Positions 1 to 8,287 are shown, numbered from the stretch's first letter. The stretch: 23,632 nt of DNA from CAZKFN01 sp964552035 (GCA_964552035.1 CAZKFN010000029.1:1-23632), one strand, 5' to 3'. The notes: generated from the sequence alone by a model not told the origin. Program-made: numbers and translations.

Positions 1-291
1 GCTAGGGGAGAGTATGAAGTAACGGATATTAACAAAGAATACTTAAGGAGAAATAAATTACAAGTAGCTATTCTTGATAGAGGAACAGCTTGGCTAGATA
101 CTGGAACTTTTGCTTCTTTAATGCAAGCTTCTCAATTTGTTGAAGTAATTGAAGAAAGACAAGGCTTAAAAATTGGATGTATAGAGGAAACTGCCTATAG
201 AATGGGATTTATTGATCGCAAACAGCTTCATAATTTAGCTGAACCCTTATTGAAAAGTGGTTATGGTAAATATTTAAAAAATATTATTTAA
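1..291 (+). CDS. rfbA: Glucose-1-phosphate thymidylyltransferase, C-terminal part (5' end off window)
   Basis: The first 96 codons read straight into a TAA at 289-291 with no start in the window, so this is the C-terminal third of a longer protein (family length about 285-295 residues). It carries the conserved RfbA/RmlA tail: LDRGTAWLDTGTFASLMQAS, then a segment with QGLKIGCIEETAYRMGFID. The enzyme joins glucose-1-phosphate and dTTP to give dTDP-glucose, the first step towards dTDP-rhamnose and other dTDP-sugars for surface polysaccharide, in the cytoplasm. It ends 6 nt before the next gene, an epimerase/dehydratase on the same strand, which supports a nucleotide-sugar operon. Family assignment is by motif recognition; the N-terminal nucleotide-binding half is not visible. 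Confidence 0.93.
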   Translation, partial: ARGEYEVTDINKEYLRRNKLQVAILDRGTAWLDTGTFASLMQASQFVEVIEERQGLKIGCIEETAYRMGFIDRKQLHNLAEPLLKSGYGKYLKNII

Positions 292-297
292 ATTAAA

Positions 298-1219
298 ATG
301 ATAAAAAAAAGAATCCTTGTAACTGGAGGTGCCGGTTTTATTGGTAGCTCTATTGTTAACAAACTAGCAGAAAATACAGAAAATAAAATTGTAGCAGTCG
401 ATAATCTTTTAACAGGGCATCCTGAACGTTTAAACAAAAAAGAAAACATTGTATTTATAAAAGCAGATGTCAACAACTACATGGACATTGCTAGCATTTT
501 CCATCGATTTGTCTTTGATTATGTTTTCCATTATGCTGCCGTTGTTGGTGTTCAAAGAACATTAGACCACCCGGTTTTAGTTTTAGATGATTTAATTGGA
601 ATTAAAAACATCCTTAACCTTTGTAAAAACACTTCTGTAAAAAGAGTATTCTTTTCTTCTTCTTCAGAAGTTTATGGAGAGCCGGTAGAAATGCCTCAAA
701 ATGAACTAACCACCCCTCTAAATTCAAGGTTGCCCTATGCTATTGTAAAAAACGCCGGAGAAGCATTTTTGAAATCATATCATCAAGAGTTTGGTTTGGA
801 ATACACCATCTTCCGCTTCNNNNNNNNNNAAAGACTTCGTTATCAGTAAATTTATAGCTTATGCATTAAATAATAAAGACATTACTATATATGGGGATGG
901 CATGCAAAGTAGAACATTCTGTTATGTAGATGATAACATTCAAGCTTGCGTAAATGCACTTGAAAAAAACATGTTTATCAACGATGTAGTAAATATAGGG
1001 TCTGGAAAAGAGGTTACCGTTTTAGAATTAGCAGAAACTATTATTGAAGTGGCAAAATCAAAATCAAAAATTATACATCTCCCAGCTTTAGAGGAAGGAG
1101 ACATGAGCAGAAGACAACCGGACACCAAAAAAATGGACCAATTGCTTAATAGAACTCCAATTTCTTTAAAAGAAGGATTGGCCAAAATGATAGCTAATCC
1201 AGATTTTATTTTAAAATAA
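298..1219 (+). CDS. NAD-dependent epimerase/dehydratase (nucleotide-sugar SDR), interrupted by assembly gap
   Basis: This is an extended short-chain dehydrogenase acting on a nucleotide sugar. The N-terminal part has the Rossmann glycine motif GGAGFIG (residues 10-16), a serine-rich strand SSSSEVYG near 120-127, and the catalytic pair Y147/K151 in YAIVK. The C-terminal part has YGDGMQSRTFCYVDD and the NIGSGKEVTVLELA region typical of UDP-glucose epimerase and UDP-glucuronate decarboxylase relatives. The 10-N gap at 820-829 falls just where these enzymes carry a NTYGP-type motif. Upstream and downstream reading frames differ by one, so 10 is only a placeholder; by family alignment about 27 nt are missing. 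The substrate is unknown: it is not a clear RfbB despite the upstream thymidylyltransferase. The stop is 2 nt before the next start, so the two are probably co-transcribed. Confidence 0.9.
820..829. other. Assembly gap (10 N) inside the epimerase gene
   Basis: Ten consecutive N. Codons are intact up to 819 and resume at 830 in a different frame, so the true missing length must be a multiple of three and is not 10. Homologues suggest roughly nine residues (a NTYGP-containing turn) are absent. Confidence 0.99.
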
Positions 1220-1221
1220 CT

Positions 1222-2193
1222 ATGTCCGAAACTTGGAAAAATTTTTTACCTATAGTAGAAGAGGCAATAGCTAATAATAAAATATTAAGAGCGCCAAAGG
1301 AACTTTATACACCTATTAATTATACCCTCAATATGGGAGGAAAGCGCATCCGTCCCATACTTGTATTAATGGCATCAGAGCTCTTTGGAAAACCTGCTAA
1401 AGAATCCATTGAGCTGGCTCTTGCAGTTGAAGTCTTCCATAACTTTACCTTAATTCATGATGACATTATGGATGAGGCTCCACTTAGAAGAGGAAAAGAA
1501 ACCGTTCATAAAAAATGGGGAAGAGACATAGCAATACTCTCTGGAGATGTGATGTTAATTGAAGCCTACAAATATCTCAGCAAAGCGAATCACGATAAAC
1601 TCGGCGAAATGCTTAATTTGTTTAATCAAACAGCTGTTGAAGTGTGTGAAGGACAACAACTTGATATGAATTTTGAAAACAATTCTAAAGTTCAATTAGC
1701 AGAATATCTTCAAATGATACGTTTGAAAACTGCTGTTTTATTGGCTACAAGCTTAAAACTAGGTGCATTGAACGCTAATGCAAGTGTTGAAGATGCAGAT
1801 TTAATTTATGATTTTGGCCAAGATATTGGAATCGCATTTCAAATTCAAGACGATTATCTAGATGTTTTTGCCGATGAAAAGGACTTTGGAAAGCAAGTTG
1901 GTGGAGATATATTAAATAATAAAAAAACCTATTTACTTTTAAGAGCCATAAAAGAAGCATCCCAAGAGCAGAAAAAAGAAATTGAAAACATCTTGTCAAT
2001 GAAGGGTAGCCCCAATAAAATCAAAAATATGATAGCTATTTATAAACAGTTAAATGTTTTAGAGTTGACTCAAAAGGCCGTGCAAGAGTATTTTAATAAA
2101 GCTATGTTGGCCTTAGATAAAATCAATCAGTCGAATAAACAAAAAGCACCTTTAATTGATTTAGCTACACAATTGCTAAATAGAAATTATTAA
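1222..2193 (+). CDS. Polyprenyl diphosphate synthase (trans-type, probably GGPP-like)
   Basis: A complete 323-residue all-helical isoprenyl diphosphate synthase. It condenses isopentenyl diphosphate with an allylic primer in the cytoplasm to make precursors for quinones or carotenoids. Visible motifs are GGKRIRP (39-45), which binds diphosphate; the first Asp-rich motif DDIMD (80-84) with LRRG following; K169-T170; and the second Asp-rich motif QDDYLD (209-214). The first Asp-rich motif is the short DDxxD form, without the two-residue insertion of bacterial FPP synthases. Residue 75, five before that motif, is Phe, the position that limits chain length in archaeal type GGPP synthases. I therefore infer a short C20-like product, though a longer one is not excluded. 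It starts 2 nt after the epimerase and its stop is 3 nt from the convergent lipA stop. Confidence 0.95.
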   Translation: MSETWKNFLPIVEEAIANNKILRAPKELYTPINYTLNMGGKRIRPILVLMASELFGKPAKESIELALAVEVFHNFTLIHDDIMDEAPLRRGKETVHKKWGRDIAILSGDVMLIEAYKYLSKANHDKLGEMLNLFNQTAVEVCEGQQLDMNFENNSKVQLAEYLQMIRLKTAVLLATSLKLGALNANASVEDADLIYDFGQDIGIAFQIQDDYLDVFADEKDFGKQVGGDILNNKKTYLLLRAIKEASQEQKKEIENILSMKGSPNKIKNMIAIYKQLNVLELTQKAVQEYFNKAMLALDKINQSNKQKAPLIDLATQLLNRNY

Positions 2194-2196
2194 TCC

Positions 2197-3075
2197 TTAG
2201 AGATGACGTTCTGCTCTATAGCTTGAACGAACTAAAGGCCCACTTTCAACAATATCAAACCCTCTTTTTAAACCCTCTTCCTTAAAGAAAGCAAATCGAT
2301 CAGGATGAACATATTCTATCACTGGTAAATGTTTTTTTGAAGGTTGCATATACTGTCCTAGAGTCATTACATCGACATTTACAGCACGTAAATCATCCAT
2401 AGCTTCAAGTACTTCTTCATCTCTCTCTCCCAAACCTAGCATTATCCCAGATTTAGTTCTTTTAATCCCACCTTCTTTTAATCTTTTTAATACCTCCAAA
2501 CTGCGGTCGTATTTTGCTTGAACCCTTACGACTCTAGTAATTCTTCTAACTGTCTCTAAATTATGAGAAACTACTTCAGGAGCTACTTCCATAATTGGAA
2601 TAAGATTTTCCCACTCTCCCTTAAAGTCGGGAATTAAGGTCTCCATAGTTATTCCAGGATTGTGCTTTCTAACCAATTCAATTGTTCTTCTCCATGCATT
2701 AGCACCACCATCAGGCAAATCATCTCTATCAACAGAAGTTATCACTGCATGTTTTAAACCCATCATTTTTATAGACTGTGCAACTTTTAAAGCTTCAAAA
2801 GGATCTATTTCTTCAGGCCTTCCTGTCTTTACATTACAAAACTGACAAGAGCGGGTACAAATATCTCCTAAAATCATAAATGTAGCCGTACCGGCACCCC
2901 AGCATTCTGCTTGATTAGGACACTTCCCACTTTCACAAATGGTATGAAGCATATTTTCCCTTACAATCCTCTTGGTTTCTCTATACTCTTTACCAGAACC
3001 AATCTTAGTTTTTAACCAATCCGGTTTACCGATTTTGACAGGTTGATCTTCTTTATTTTTAAATAGGTTTGCCAC
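2197..3075 (-). CDS. lipA: Lipoyl synthase
   Basis: This radical-SAM enzyme inserts two sulfurs into protein-bound octanoyl groups to make lipoate on the pyruvate and 2-oxoglutarate dehydrogenase complexes and the glycine cleavage system. All cluster ligands are visible: the auxiliary cluster motif C47-x4-C52-x5-C58 (CESGKCPNQAEC), the radical-SAM motif C73-x3-C77-x2-C80 (CTRSCQFC), and the C-terminal RSSY (283-286), whose serine completes the auxiliary cluster. Its 292 residues match the family. The start codon is GTG, 16 nt downstream of a TATTTTTG box, with no Shine-Dalgarno sequence. It lies downstream of RNase R on the same strand but with about 140 nt between them and its own box, so it is probably transcribed separately. 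It converges on the polyprenyl synthase with only 3 nt between stops. Confidence 0.97.
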   Translation of the reverse strand: MANLFKNKEDQPVKIGKPDWLKTKIGSGKEYRETKRIVRENMLHTICESGKCPNQAECWGAGTATFMILGDICTRSCQFCNVKTGRPEEIDPFEALKVAQSIKMMGLKHAVITSVDRDDLPDGGANAWRRTIELVRKHNPGITMETLIPDFKGEWENLIPIMEVAPEVVSHNLETVRRITRVVRVQAKYDRSLEVLKRLKEGGIKRTKSGIMLGLGERDEEVLEAMDDLRAVNVDVMTLGQYMQPSKKHLPVIEYVHPDRFAFFKEEGLKRGFDIVESGPLVRSSYRAERHL

Positions 3076-3091
3076 GTTGAAAAATTTTATA

Positions 3092-3099
3092 CAAAAATA
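3092..3099 (-). promoter_or_regulatory. Candidate -7 box (TATTTTTG) for lipA
   Basis: The minus strand reads TATTTTTG, an exact match to the Bacteroidota -7 consensus TAnnTTTG, 16 nt before the lipA GTG. No TTTG -33 element is present at the usual 17-23 nt spacing, so support rests on the -7 box and its position. Confidence 0.45.
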
Positions 3100-3219
3100 C
3101 TCAAGATATCCCTCTCTTTTACTTTAAACAAACAGTTTGGAACGATTATATTTTACAAAACTCCTTAAGAGAATAAGAACAAAGAGCTTACAAAAAAAAG
3201 GCAAATAAAAGTGTAAAAA

Positions 3220-5358
3220 TCAAATATCAATATCGCTTACCAGTTCAAAATCTAACTGTCGTTTATTTAAATCTGCTTTTCTAACTCTTACCGTTAATTT
3301 ATCTCCAATTCTATATATCTTCCCTTGGCGTTTTCCTTCTATTGCAAAATTATCAGCATTAAAGTAATAATAATCATCTGTTAAACTTCTGAGTCGGATT
3401 AGACCTTCACATTTGCTTTCCTTAAGCTCTATAAAAAGTCCAAACTCACTCACTCCAGAAATAACACCTTGAAAAACTTCACCCACCTTATCTTCCATAT
3501 ACTTTACTTGCATATATTTTATGGAAGCCCTATCAGCATCAATGGCTAACTTTTCCATCTCTGAGGCATGTTTGCATTTTTCTTCTAACTCTGCTTGATT
3601 AACCGCAGAACCATCATTCAAATAATGCTTTAACAACCTGTGTACCATGATATCTGGGTAACGTCTGATGGGTGATGTAAAGTGCGTATAATAAGGAAAG
3701 CTCAATCCATAGTGTCCAATATTTTCGGTAGAGTATTCTGCTTTAGCCATGGTTCGAATCGCCAATTGGGAAATTAAATCCTCCTCAGCTTTACCTTCTA
3801 TAGCGCTCATTAACCGATTAATGCTATTGGTAATTCCCTTAGGAGAAGTAGTATCTATTCTATAACCAAACTTCTTAATAAAGTTCCCGAAAATCTCCAG
3901 CTTCTCTACATCTGGGTTATCGTGTATTCTATATACAAAAGGTAAGTTTTTTGACTTTTTACTAATAAAAGTTGCTACCCTCCTATTGGCTAATAACATC
4001 AACTCTTCAATTAAGTGATGCGCATCCTTTTGTTCTTTTATAAAAACTCCAACGGGATTACTTTTCTCATCCAATTCAAACTTCACTTCAAGGCTATGGA
4101 AATTAATTGCCCCTTTTCTAAAACGTTCTGTTCTTAAACTTTTTGCAATTTTATTTAAAGGAATAATTTCATTAGAGAACTCTCCTTCTTCTTTTTCAAT
4201 TATTTTTTGAACTTCATCATAAGAGAAACGATGATTGGATTTAATTACTGTTGAACCAAACCACTCCTTAAAAACTCTACCCTCCTCATTCATTTCAAAG
4301 ATTGCAGAAAAGCAATACTTTTCTTCATTAGGTCGAAGAGAACAAGCAAAATTGGATAATACCTCAGGTAACATCGGCACCACTCTATCCACTAAATAAA
4401 CAGAAGTTGACCTATCGTATGCTTCTTGATCAACTAATGATCCAGGTGTAACATAATGTGTAACATCAGCAATATGTACTCCTACTTCCCAATTCCCATT
4501 TTCTAGTTTTTGGATAGAGATAGCATCGTCAAAATCTTTAGCATCTACTGGGTCAATGGTAAGCGTAGTTACCTCACGCATATCACGGCGTTTTTTAAGC
4601 TCCGTTTTCTTGATTTTGGTATCGAGCTGCTTGGCTTCATTTAATACTTCTTTTGGAAACTCTGAAGGTAAACCATACTCTGCTAATATGGCATGTATTT
4701 CTGTTTCATTTTCTCCCACTTTCCCTAGAACTTGGGTAACTTCCCCAAAAGGATTATCGGCATCTTCAGGCCAATCCAAAAGATGTGCAATTACCTTTTC
4801 TCCATCCCTCGCTCCTTTTAGTTTATTTAAAGGAATAAAGATATCTACCTGCATCCTTTTGTTATCTGGTATTAAAAAAGCATATTTTAAGGAGACCTCT
4901 AATACCCCAACAAAATCATGCCTATAACGCTTTATAACTTTTAAAACCTTGCCTACTAATTTCCCGCTCCTTTTTACCTTCAACAAAGCTATTTCAACAG
5001 TATCCTGGTGCAAGGCCACACCCAAGTCACTTTCTTCCACAAAAATATCGTTTAGTAAACCTTCTACCTTAATATAAGCAGAACCCGAAGTGGTCATATC
5101 TACCGTTCCAACATGTACTTCTTGTTGGATTAATGCTGGATCTAATCTGAATTTCCCATAACCTTCATCAATTAGCTTACCCTTGCCTGCTAGCTCATAC
5201 AGCATCTTCTCAATTATCCTTCTTTTAGAAGTTTGTTTAATTCCTAATTGCTTGGATACCCTTAAATAATTAAGACTTTGAGTGGAATATTGCCGAAAAA
5301 CTTCTAAAATTTTGTGATTAAGGGATGTTGGCTTCTTTGTTGATTTCTTTTTTGACAT
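3220..5358 (-). CDS. rnr: Ribonuclease R (RNB-family 3'-5' exoribonuclease)
   Basis: A processive 3'-5' exoribonuclease that degrades structured RNA and acts in rRNA and tmRNA-linked quality control. From the chosen start it is 712 residues: a Lys-rich N-terminus, a helix-turn-helix region (about 15-75), two cold-shock-like OB domains (about 80-230), the RNB catalytic domain (about 255-590), and a C-terminal S1 domain (about 620-705, from GEVFQGVISGVSEFGLF). The RNB active site is clear in TIDPVDAKDFDDAIS, supplying the Mg-binding aspartates (about 269-278). HYGLSFPYYTHFTSPIRRYPD is the other RNB signature. I start at the ATG at 5358 (MSKKKSTKK), not the in-frame ATG at 5412. A perfect -7 box lies only 2 nt upstream of 5412, so transcription should begin at or inside that codon. 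Members of the family also usually start with such a Lys-rich stretch. Confidence 0.95.
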   Translation of the reverse strand: MSKKKSTKKPTSLNHKILEVFRQYSTQSLNYLRVSKQLGIKQTSKRRIIEKMLYELAGKGKLIDEGYGKFRLDPALIQQEVHVGTVDMTTSGSAYIKVEGLLNDIFVEESDLGVALHQDTVEIALLKVKRSGKLVGKVLKVIKRYRHDFVGVLEVSLKYAFLIPDNKRMQVDIFIPLNKLKGARDGEKVIAHLLDWPEDADNPFGEVTQVLGKVGENETEIHAILAEYGLPSEFPKEVLNEAKQLDTKIKKTELKKRRDMREVTTLTIDPVDAKDFDDAISIQKLENGNWEVGVHIADVTHYVTPGSLVDQEAYDRSTSVYLVDRVVPMLPEVLSNFACSLRPNEEKYCFSAIFEMNEEGRVFKEWFGSTVIKSNHRFSYDEVQKIIEKEEGEFSNEIIPLNKIAKSLRTERFRKGAINFHSLEVKFELDEKSNPVGVFIKEQKDAHHLIEELMLLANRRVATFISKKSKNLPFVYRIHDNPDVEKLEIFGNFIKKFGYRIDTTSPKGITNSINRLMSAIEGKAEEDLISQLAIRTMAKAEYSTENIGHYGLSFPYYTHFTSPIRRYPDIMVHRLLKHYLNDGSAVNQAELEEKCKHASEMEKLAIDADRASIKYMQVKYMEDKVGEVFQGVISGVSEFGLFIELKESKCEGLIRLRSLTDDYYYFNADNFAIEGKRQGKIYRIGDKLTVRVRKADLNKRQLDFELVSDIDI

Positions 5359-5414
5359 AAGTGAGGAGCTTCCTCTTTTAGTAAATTGCTTTAATAATAC
5401 ATTTTTAAGCATTG

Positions 5415-5422
5415 CAAAGTTA
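5415..5422 (-). promoter_or_regulatory. Candidate -7 box (TAACTTTG) for rnr
   Basis: The minus strand carries TAACTTTG, an exact TAnnTTTG match. Transcription should start a few bases further on, around 5408-5411, giving a leader of about 50 nt before the ATG at 5358. It shares the 83-nt divergent intergenic core with the opposing box at 5505-5512. No -33 TTTG was found at normal spacing. Confidence 0.6.
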
Positions 5423-5504
5423 AGAAATTCAATCTAATGATTACACTATTCTATAGTTATAACAAAATGAAGTACATTATTTCACAAGCTTTATAAATAC
5501 TGCT

Positions 5505-5512
5505 TAGCTTTG
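5505..5512 (+). promoter_or_regulatory. Candidate -7 box (TAGCTTTG) for the cyclase-family gene
   Basis: TAGCTTTG matches TAnnTTTG exactly and ends 5 nt before the ATG at 5518, so the mRNA should be leaderless or nearly so. TTTC at 5480-5483, 21 nt upstream, may be a degenerate -33 element. Confidence 0.6.
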
Positions 5513-5517
5513 TTTCT

Positions 5518-6273
5518 ATGATTGCAACAATTGAAAATGAAAAAGGTTATTTTAAGGTTGATTTATCTAAACCCTTAGACATCTCTATTCCCTTAAGAAA
5601 TGGAAAAGATAATCCTTCAGCTTGGTATGTTGACCCCATTAAAATTGAACCTGTTCGCACAGCGCAGTATATCGGCTCTGTTGCAGAAGGAGGAACTGTT
5701 AACTTTAGAAATATATTCTTTAATCCTCATGGAAATGGAACTCATACAGAGTGTGTTGGACACATTGCTAAAGAAGTATATTCCATCAATCAACAGCTTA
5801 AAAAGTATTTTTTCCTTGCTGAATTAATCACCGTAAACCCTGAAAAGCAATCCAATGGAGACAGAGTTATTACAGCAGAACAGATTATAACATCAAGAAT
5901 AAATAGAAATGCTGAAGCACTTGTTATTCGAACACTACCCAATACGGATTATAAAAAAACAAGGCAATATTCCAATACTAACCCTCCTTATCTTGATTCT
6001 AAAGCTGCTGTAGCCATAATAAATTCTGGTATTAATCATCTTTTAATTGATTTACCTTCTGTAGACAAAGAGGTTGACGCTGGAATATTAGCCGCTCATC
6101 ATGCTTTTTGGGAATATCCCCAGAATACTCAATTTCATAGAAGTATCACTGAATTGATTTTTGTACCCAATTCCATTCAAGATGGAGTCTATTTATTGGA
6201 AATTCAGTTTGCCCCTTTTGAGAATGATGCTAGTCCATCTAGACCGGTACTCTATCAATTTATAGCACAATAA
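5518..6273 (+). CDS. Cyclase-family (kynurenine formamidase-like) metal hydrolase
   Basis: A 251-residue cytoplasmic protein with no signal peptide that resembles the Cyclase family (PF04199), which includes bacterial kynurenine formamidase. The signature metal site is visible as NPHGNGTHTECVGH: H71, H76 and H82 keep the HxGTHxDxPxH spacing, but the usual Asp is Glu (E78) and the usual Pro is Val. LLIDLPSVDKEVD (near 173-190) and AAHHAFWEYP further on fit the second half of the fold. Substrate is unknown: no kynurenine-pathway genes are nearby, so formamidase activity should not be assumed. The following transporter gene starts 20 nt downstream and may be in the same operon. The start is fixed by the ATG 5 nt after a perfect -7 box. 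Confidence 0.85.
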   Translation: MIATIENEKGYFKVDLSKPLDISIPLRNGKDNPSAWYVDPIKIEPVRTAQYIGSVAEGGTVNFRNIFFNPHGNGTHTECVGHIAKEVYSINQQLKKYFFLAELITVNPEKQSNGDRVITAEQIITSRINRNAEALVIRTLPNTDYKKTRQYSNTNPPYLDSKAAVAIINSGINHLLIDLPSVDKEVDAGILAAHHAFWEYPQNTQFHRSITELIFVPNSIQDGVYLLEIQFAPFENDASPSRPVLYQFIAQ

Positions 6274-6293
6274 TACTTTAATTACCACAAACG

Positions 6294-7340
6294 TTGATTA
6301 AGAATACTTTTATACCGAATGTAAAAAGAGAAATCGCTTGGCTTACCCCAAGATATTTCGCCTTGGTAATGGCCACGGGAATCGTGTCTATAGCTGCATA
6401 TTTGTATGATTTTAATGCATTAGCTCAATTTCTTTTTTACTTTAATATCTTGACCTATTTATTACTTTCTGTTGTATTTATTATTCGACTCTTCTTCTTT
6501 TATAAAAACTTAGTTAGAGATTTTTATATTAACATACGAAGCCCCGGATTCCTTACCATGGTTGCTGCAACAGCAATATTGGGCAATCAGTTTATCTATT
6601 TTACTGAGAATTATAGCATAGCTACTTATCTTTATTTTTTTTCATTCGCTTTATGGGTTCTTTTAATCTATCTCATCTTCGCTATTTTAATTAGCAAACC
6701 AAACAAGCCCTCTATTGCACAAGGAATTAATGGAATTTGGCTGCTGTTTGTGGTTTCCACAGCTTCACTTTCTTTTTTAGGTTGTCAATTGATAGCGTTA
6801 CCTCCTATTTCGACAGAAAGTCTTCTTTTTAGCTCCCTTCTTCTTTTCTTATTAGCTGGGTTATTTTACTTTATCATCATTACCTTAATTGTTTATAGGT
6901 TGGCCTTTTTTAAATTAAACCCCATTGAATTTTTACCCACTTACTGGATTAATATGGGTGCTGTAGCAATTCTTACTTTAGCTGGAACAGCTTTAACAGA
7001 TGCACTCCAAGAAGGGGGAATATTAGCTTCGTTTCTCCCTTTTGTTAAAGGGCTTACCTTATCATTTTGGGCTTTTGCAAGCTGGTGGATTCCTTTAATT
7101 ATTATCCTTGAAATCTGGAGACATGGATATAAGAAAACCCCAATTGTTTATACTCCACAACGATGGGGAATGGTGTTCCCTCTAGGAATGTATACGGTTT
7201 GCACTTATTTTTTGGCCAAAGAACTCCAAATATACCTATTAGATAGTATTGCATCCACTTTTATTTACTTGGCTATAATTGCTTGGGGATTATCTATTTT
7301 GGGGTTATTTAAAAAAATAAGATCTGCCTTATTTCATTAA
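6294..7340 (+). CDS. TDT-family transporter (tellurite resistance/C4-dicarboxylate, TehA/SLAC1-like)
   Basis: An integral inner-membrane protein of 348 residues with about ten hydrophobic helices. The N-terminal LTPRYFALVMATGIVSIA is the family hallmark of the TDT superfamily (TehA, malate transporter Mae1, plant SLAC1 anion channels). A later ASWWIPLIIILEIWRHGYKK segment also fits, with the C-terminal QRWGMVFPLGMYTVCTY stretch. The family exports or conducts small anions; the substrate cannot be told from sequence and no other tellurite genes are near. The only plausible start is TTG at 6294, because the first ATG (6369) would remove part of helix 1. The gene starts 20 nt after the cyclase-family stop without an intervening terminator or clear -7 box, so I infer co-transcription. 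Confidence 0.88.
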   Translation: MIKNTFIPNVKREIAWLTPRYFALVMATGIVSIAAYLYDFNALAQFLFYFNILTYLLLSVVFIIRLFFFYKNLVRDFYINIRSPGFLTMVAATAILGNQFIYFTENYSIATYLYFFSFALWVLLIYLIFAILISKPNKPSIAQGINGIWLLFVVSTASLSFLGCQLIALPPISTESLLFSSLLLFLLAGLFYFIIITLIVYRLAFFKLNPIEFLPTYWINMGAVAILTLAGTALTDALQEGGILASFLPFVKGLTLSFWAFASWWIPLIIILEIWRHGYKKTPIVYTPQRWGMVFPLGMYTVCTYFLAKELQIYLLDSIASTFIYLAIIAWGLSILGLFKKIRSALFH

Positions 7341-7401
7341 AACTCTTTTACTTCTGATAAATTGTAGATTTTATTATAATATTCATATGAACTTAATTGA
7401 A

Positions 7402-7409
7402 TATATTTG
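7402..7409 (+). promoter_or_regulatory. Possible -7 box (TATATTTG) for the DUF4870 gene
   Basis: TATATTTG matches TAnnTTTG in the 164-nt intergenic stretch 7341-7504 and would give a leader of about 90 nt. The surroundings are very AT-rich, there is no matched -33 element, and chance occurrence is possible. Nothing else convincing is seen in this stretch. Confidence 0.25.
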
Positions 7410-7504
7410 TTATTGTTTGTAACATAATTATTAAGCTTGCATAGTAGGGCTCCACATGAGCTTGAAATATTAGTTAACTCTTTTATAAACTTAAATTGAC
7501 AACT

Positions 7505-7912
7505 ATGAATGAAATGAATACGCCATCACCAGAAAACACCAATGAATCAACTGGTTCACAAAACACTCCACCACCTATTCCAAATGAAATATCATCAGAG
7601 GGGAAAACAATAGCTTTAATAGCTTATTTAACAATTATTGGTTTTATAGTAGCCTTAGTGATGAACATGGATAAAAAAGATTCATTCGCTAGCTTTCACA
7701 TAAGACAGGTACTCGGTTTAGCCCTAACTGGAATAGCATTTTACATTATTGGACTTGTTCCATTTTTAGGTTGGTTAGTTGCTATGTTTGGCACATTGTT
7801 CCTCATTGTGCTATGGATTATAGGATTAATTGCAGCAATAAATGGCCAAAAAAAGACCGTTCCTATTTTAGGAGACAAATACCAAGAATGGTTTAAAGGT
7901 TTTCAAGCATAG
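7505..7912 (+). CDS. DUF4870 domain membrane protein
   Basis: A 135-residue small membrane protein. The first 35 residues are a Pro/Asn/Ser-rich polar tail. The rest matches DUF4870 (Tic20-like fold): EGKTIALIAYLTIIGFIVA begins helix 1, then a conserved FASFHIRQVLGLAL amphipathic stretch, two further hydrophobic helices (about 77-118), and a polar end with PILGDKYQEWF. Function of the domain is not established. The ATG at 7505 is preferred over the in-frame TTG three codons upstream (7496), which adds no conserved residues; the next ATG at 7514 is also possible. A strong hairpin terminator lies 110 nt after the stop, so this gene ends the 5518-7912 transcription block. Confidence 0.85.
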   Translation: MNEMNTPSPENTNESTGSQNTPPPIPNEISSEGKTIALIAYLTIIGFIVALVMNMDKKDSFASFHIRQVLGLALTGIAFYIIGLVPFLGWLVAMFGTLFLIVLWIIGLIAAINGQKKTVPILGDKYQEWFKGFQA

Positions 7913-8021
7913 TCGCAAGAAAAAATAGTAGAATTGTATAAAAGATAAAGATATTTCATTTAAATTAATAGGTGATAACTTATAGATTTATCATATCCGC
8001 TAATTGTACATTTCTAAATTT

Positions 8022-8057
8022 AAAAAAGGGGCAAGTCTTAGGCTTGCTCCCTTTTTT
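8022..8057 (+). terminator. Strong intrinsic terminator after the DUF4870 gene
   Basis: An A-run and GGGG-CAAG arm (8022-8035) pairs with CTTG-CTCCC and a T-run (8043-8057) around a 7-nt loop, with a single bulged T. The GC-rich core ends in TTTTTT. The symmetry A6...T6 means it could also stop minus-strand transcription. Confidence 0.85.
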
Positions 8058-8076
8058 ATAATAATTATTATCCTAT

Positions 8077-8287
8077 CTAATCGGTAATTCCCAGTCTTGT
8101 AGTTGAAGTAGGTCCCTCTTTAAAGCCAATCTTAAGTGTAAAAACACCAGATATTAAATTTCTTATTTCTAAGTTGATTTTATATGCTTATAGAGCCAGA
8201 ACCTCCTATACTATCTGGTAAACTTTTATATTTATATACTCCTTGAGGGCTATCATCCAATTCCCAATAAACATTAAAAGAATCAAT
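8077..8287 (-). pseudogene. Decayed gene remnant with a frameshift (unrecognised protein)
   Basis: The minus strand encodes two joined stretches of normal-looking protein in different frames. From 8287 it reads IDSFNVYWELDDSPQGVYKY and on to GGSGSISI before a TAA. One base away the frame continues as YKINLEIRNLISGVFTLKIG and ends in GITD followed by TAG at 8077-8079. An in-frame TAA lies immediately upstream of the first stretch (8288-8290) and no start codon precedes it. Skipping a single base near 8190-8200 joins the two stretches, so either a gene has decayed or the assembly has an error. The beta-rich composition is compatible with the end of a secreted or lipoprotein domain, but I do not recognise the family. 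Its 5' part could lie beyond the 100-N gap. Confidence 0.5.

Noticed and set aside
7341..7504. Riboswitch or other structured leader before the DUF4870 gene
   Set aside because: Only short chance-level pairings (GCTC/GAGC at 7450-7462) are present; no known aptamer pattern is visible.
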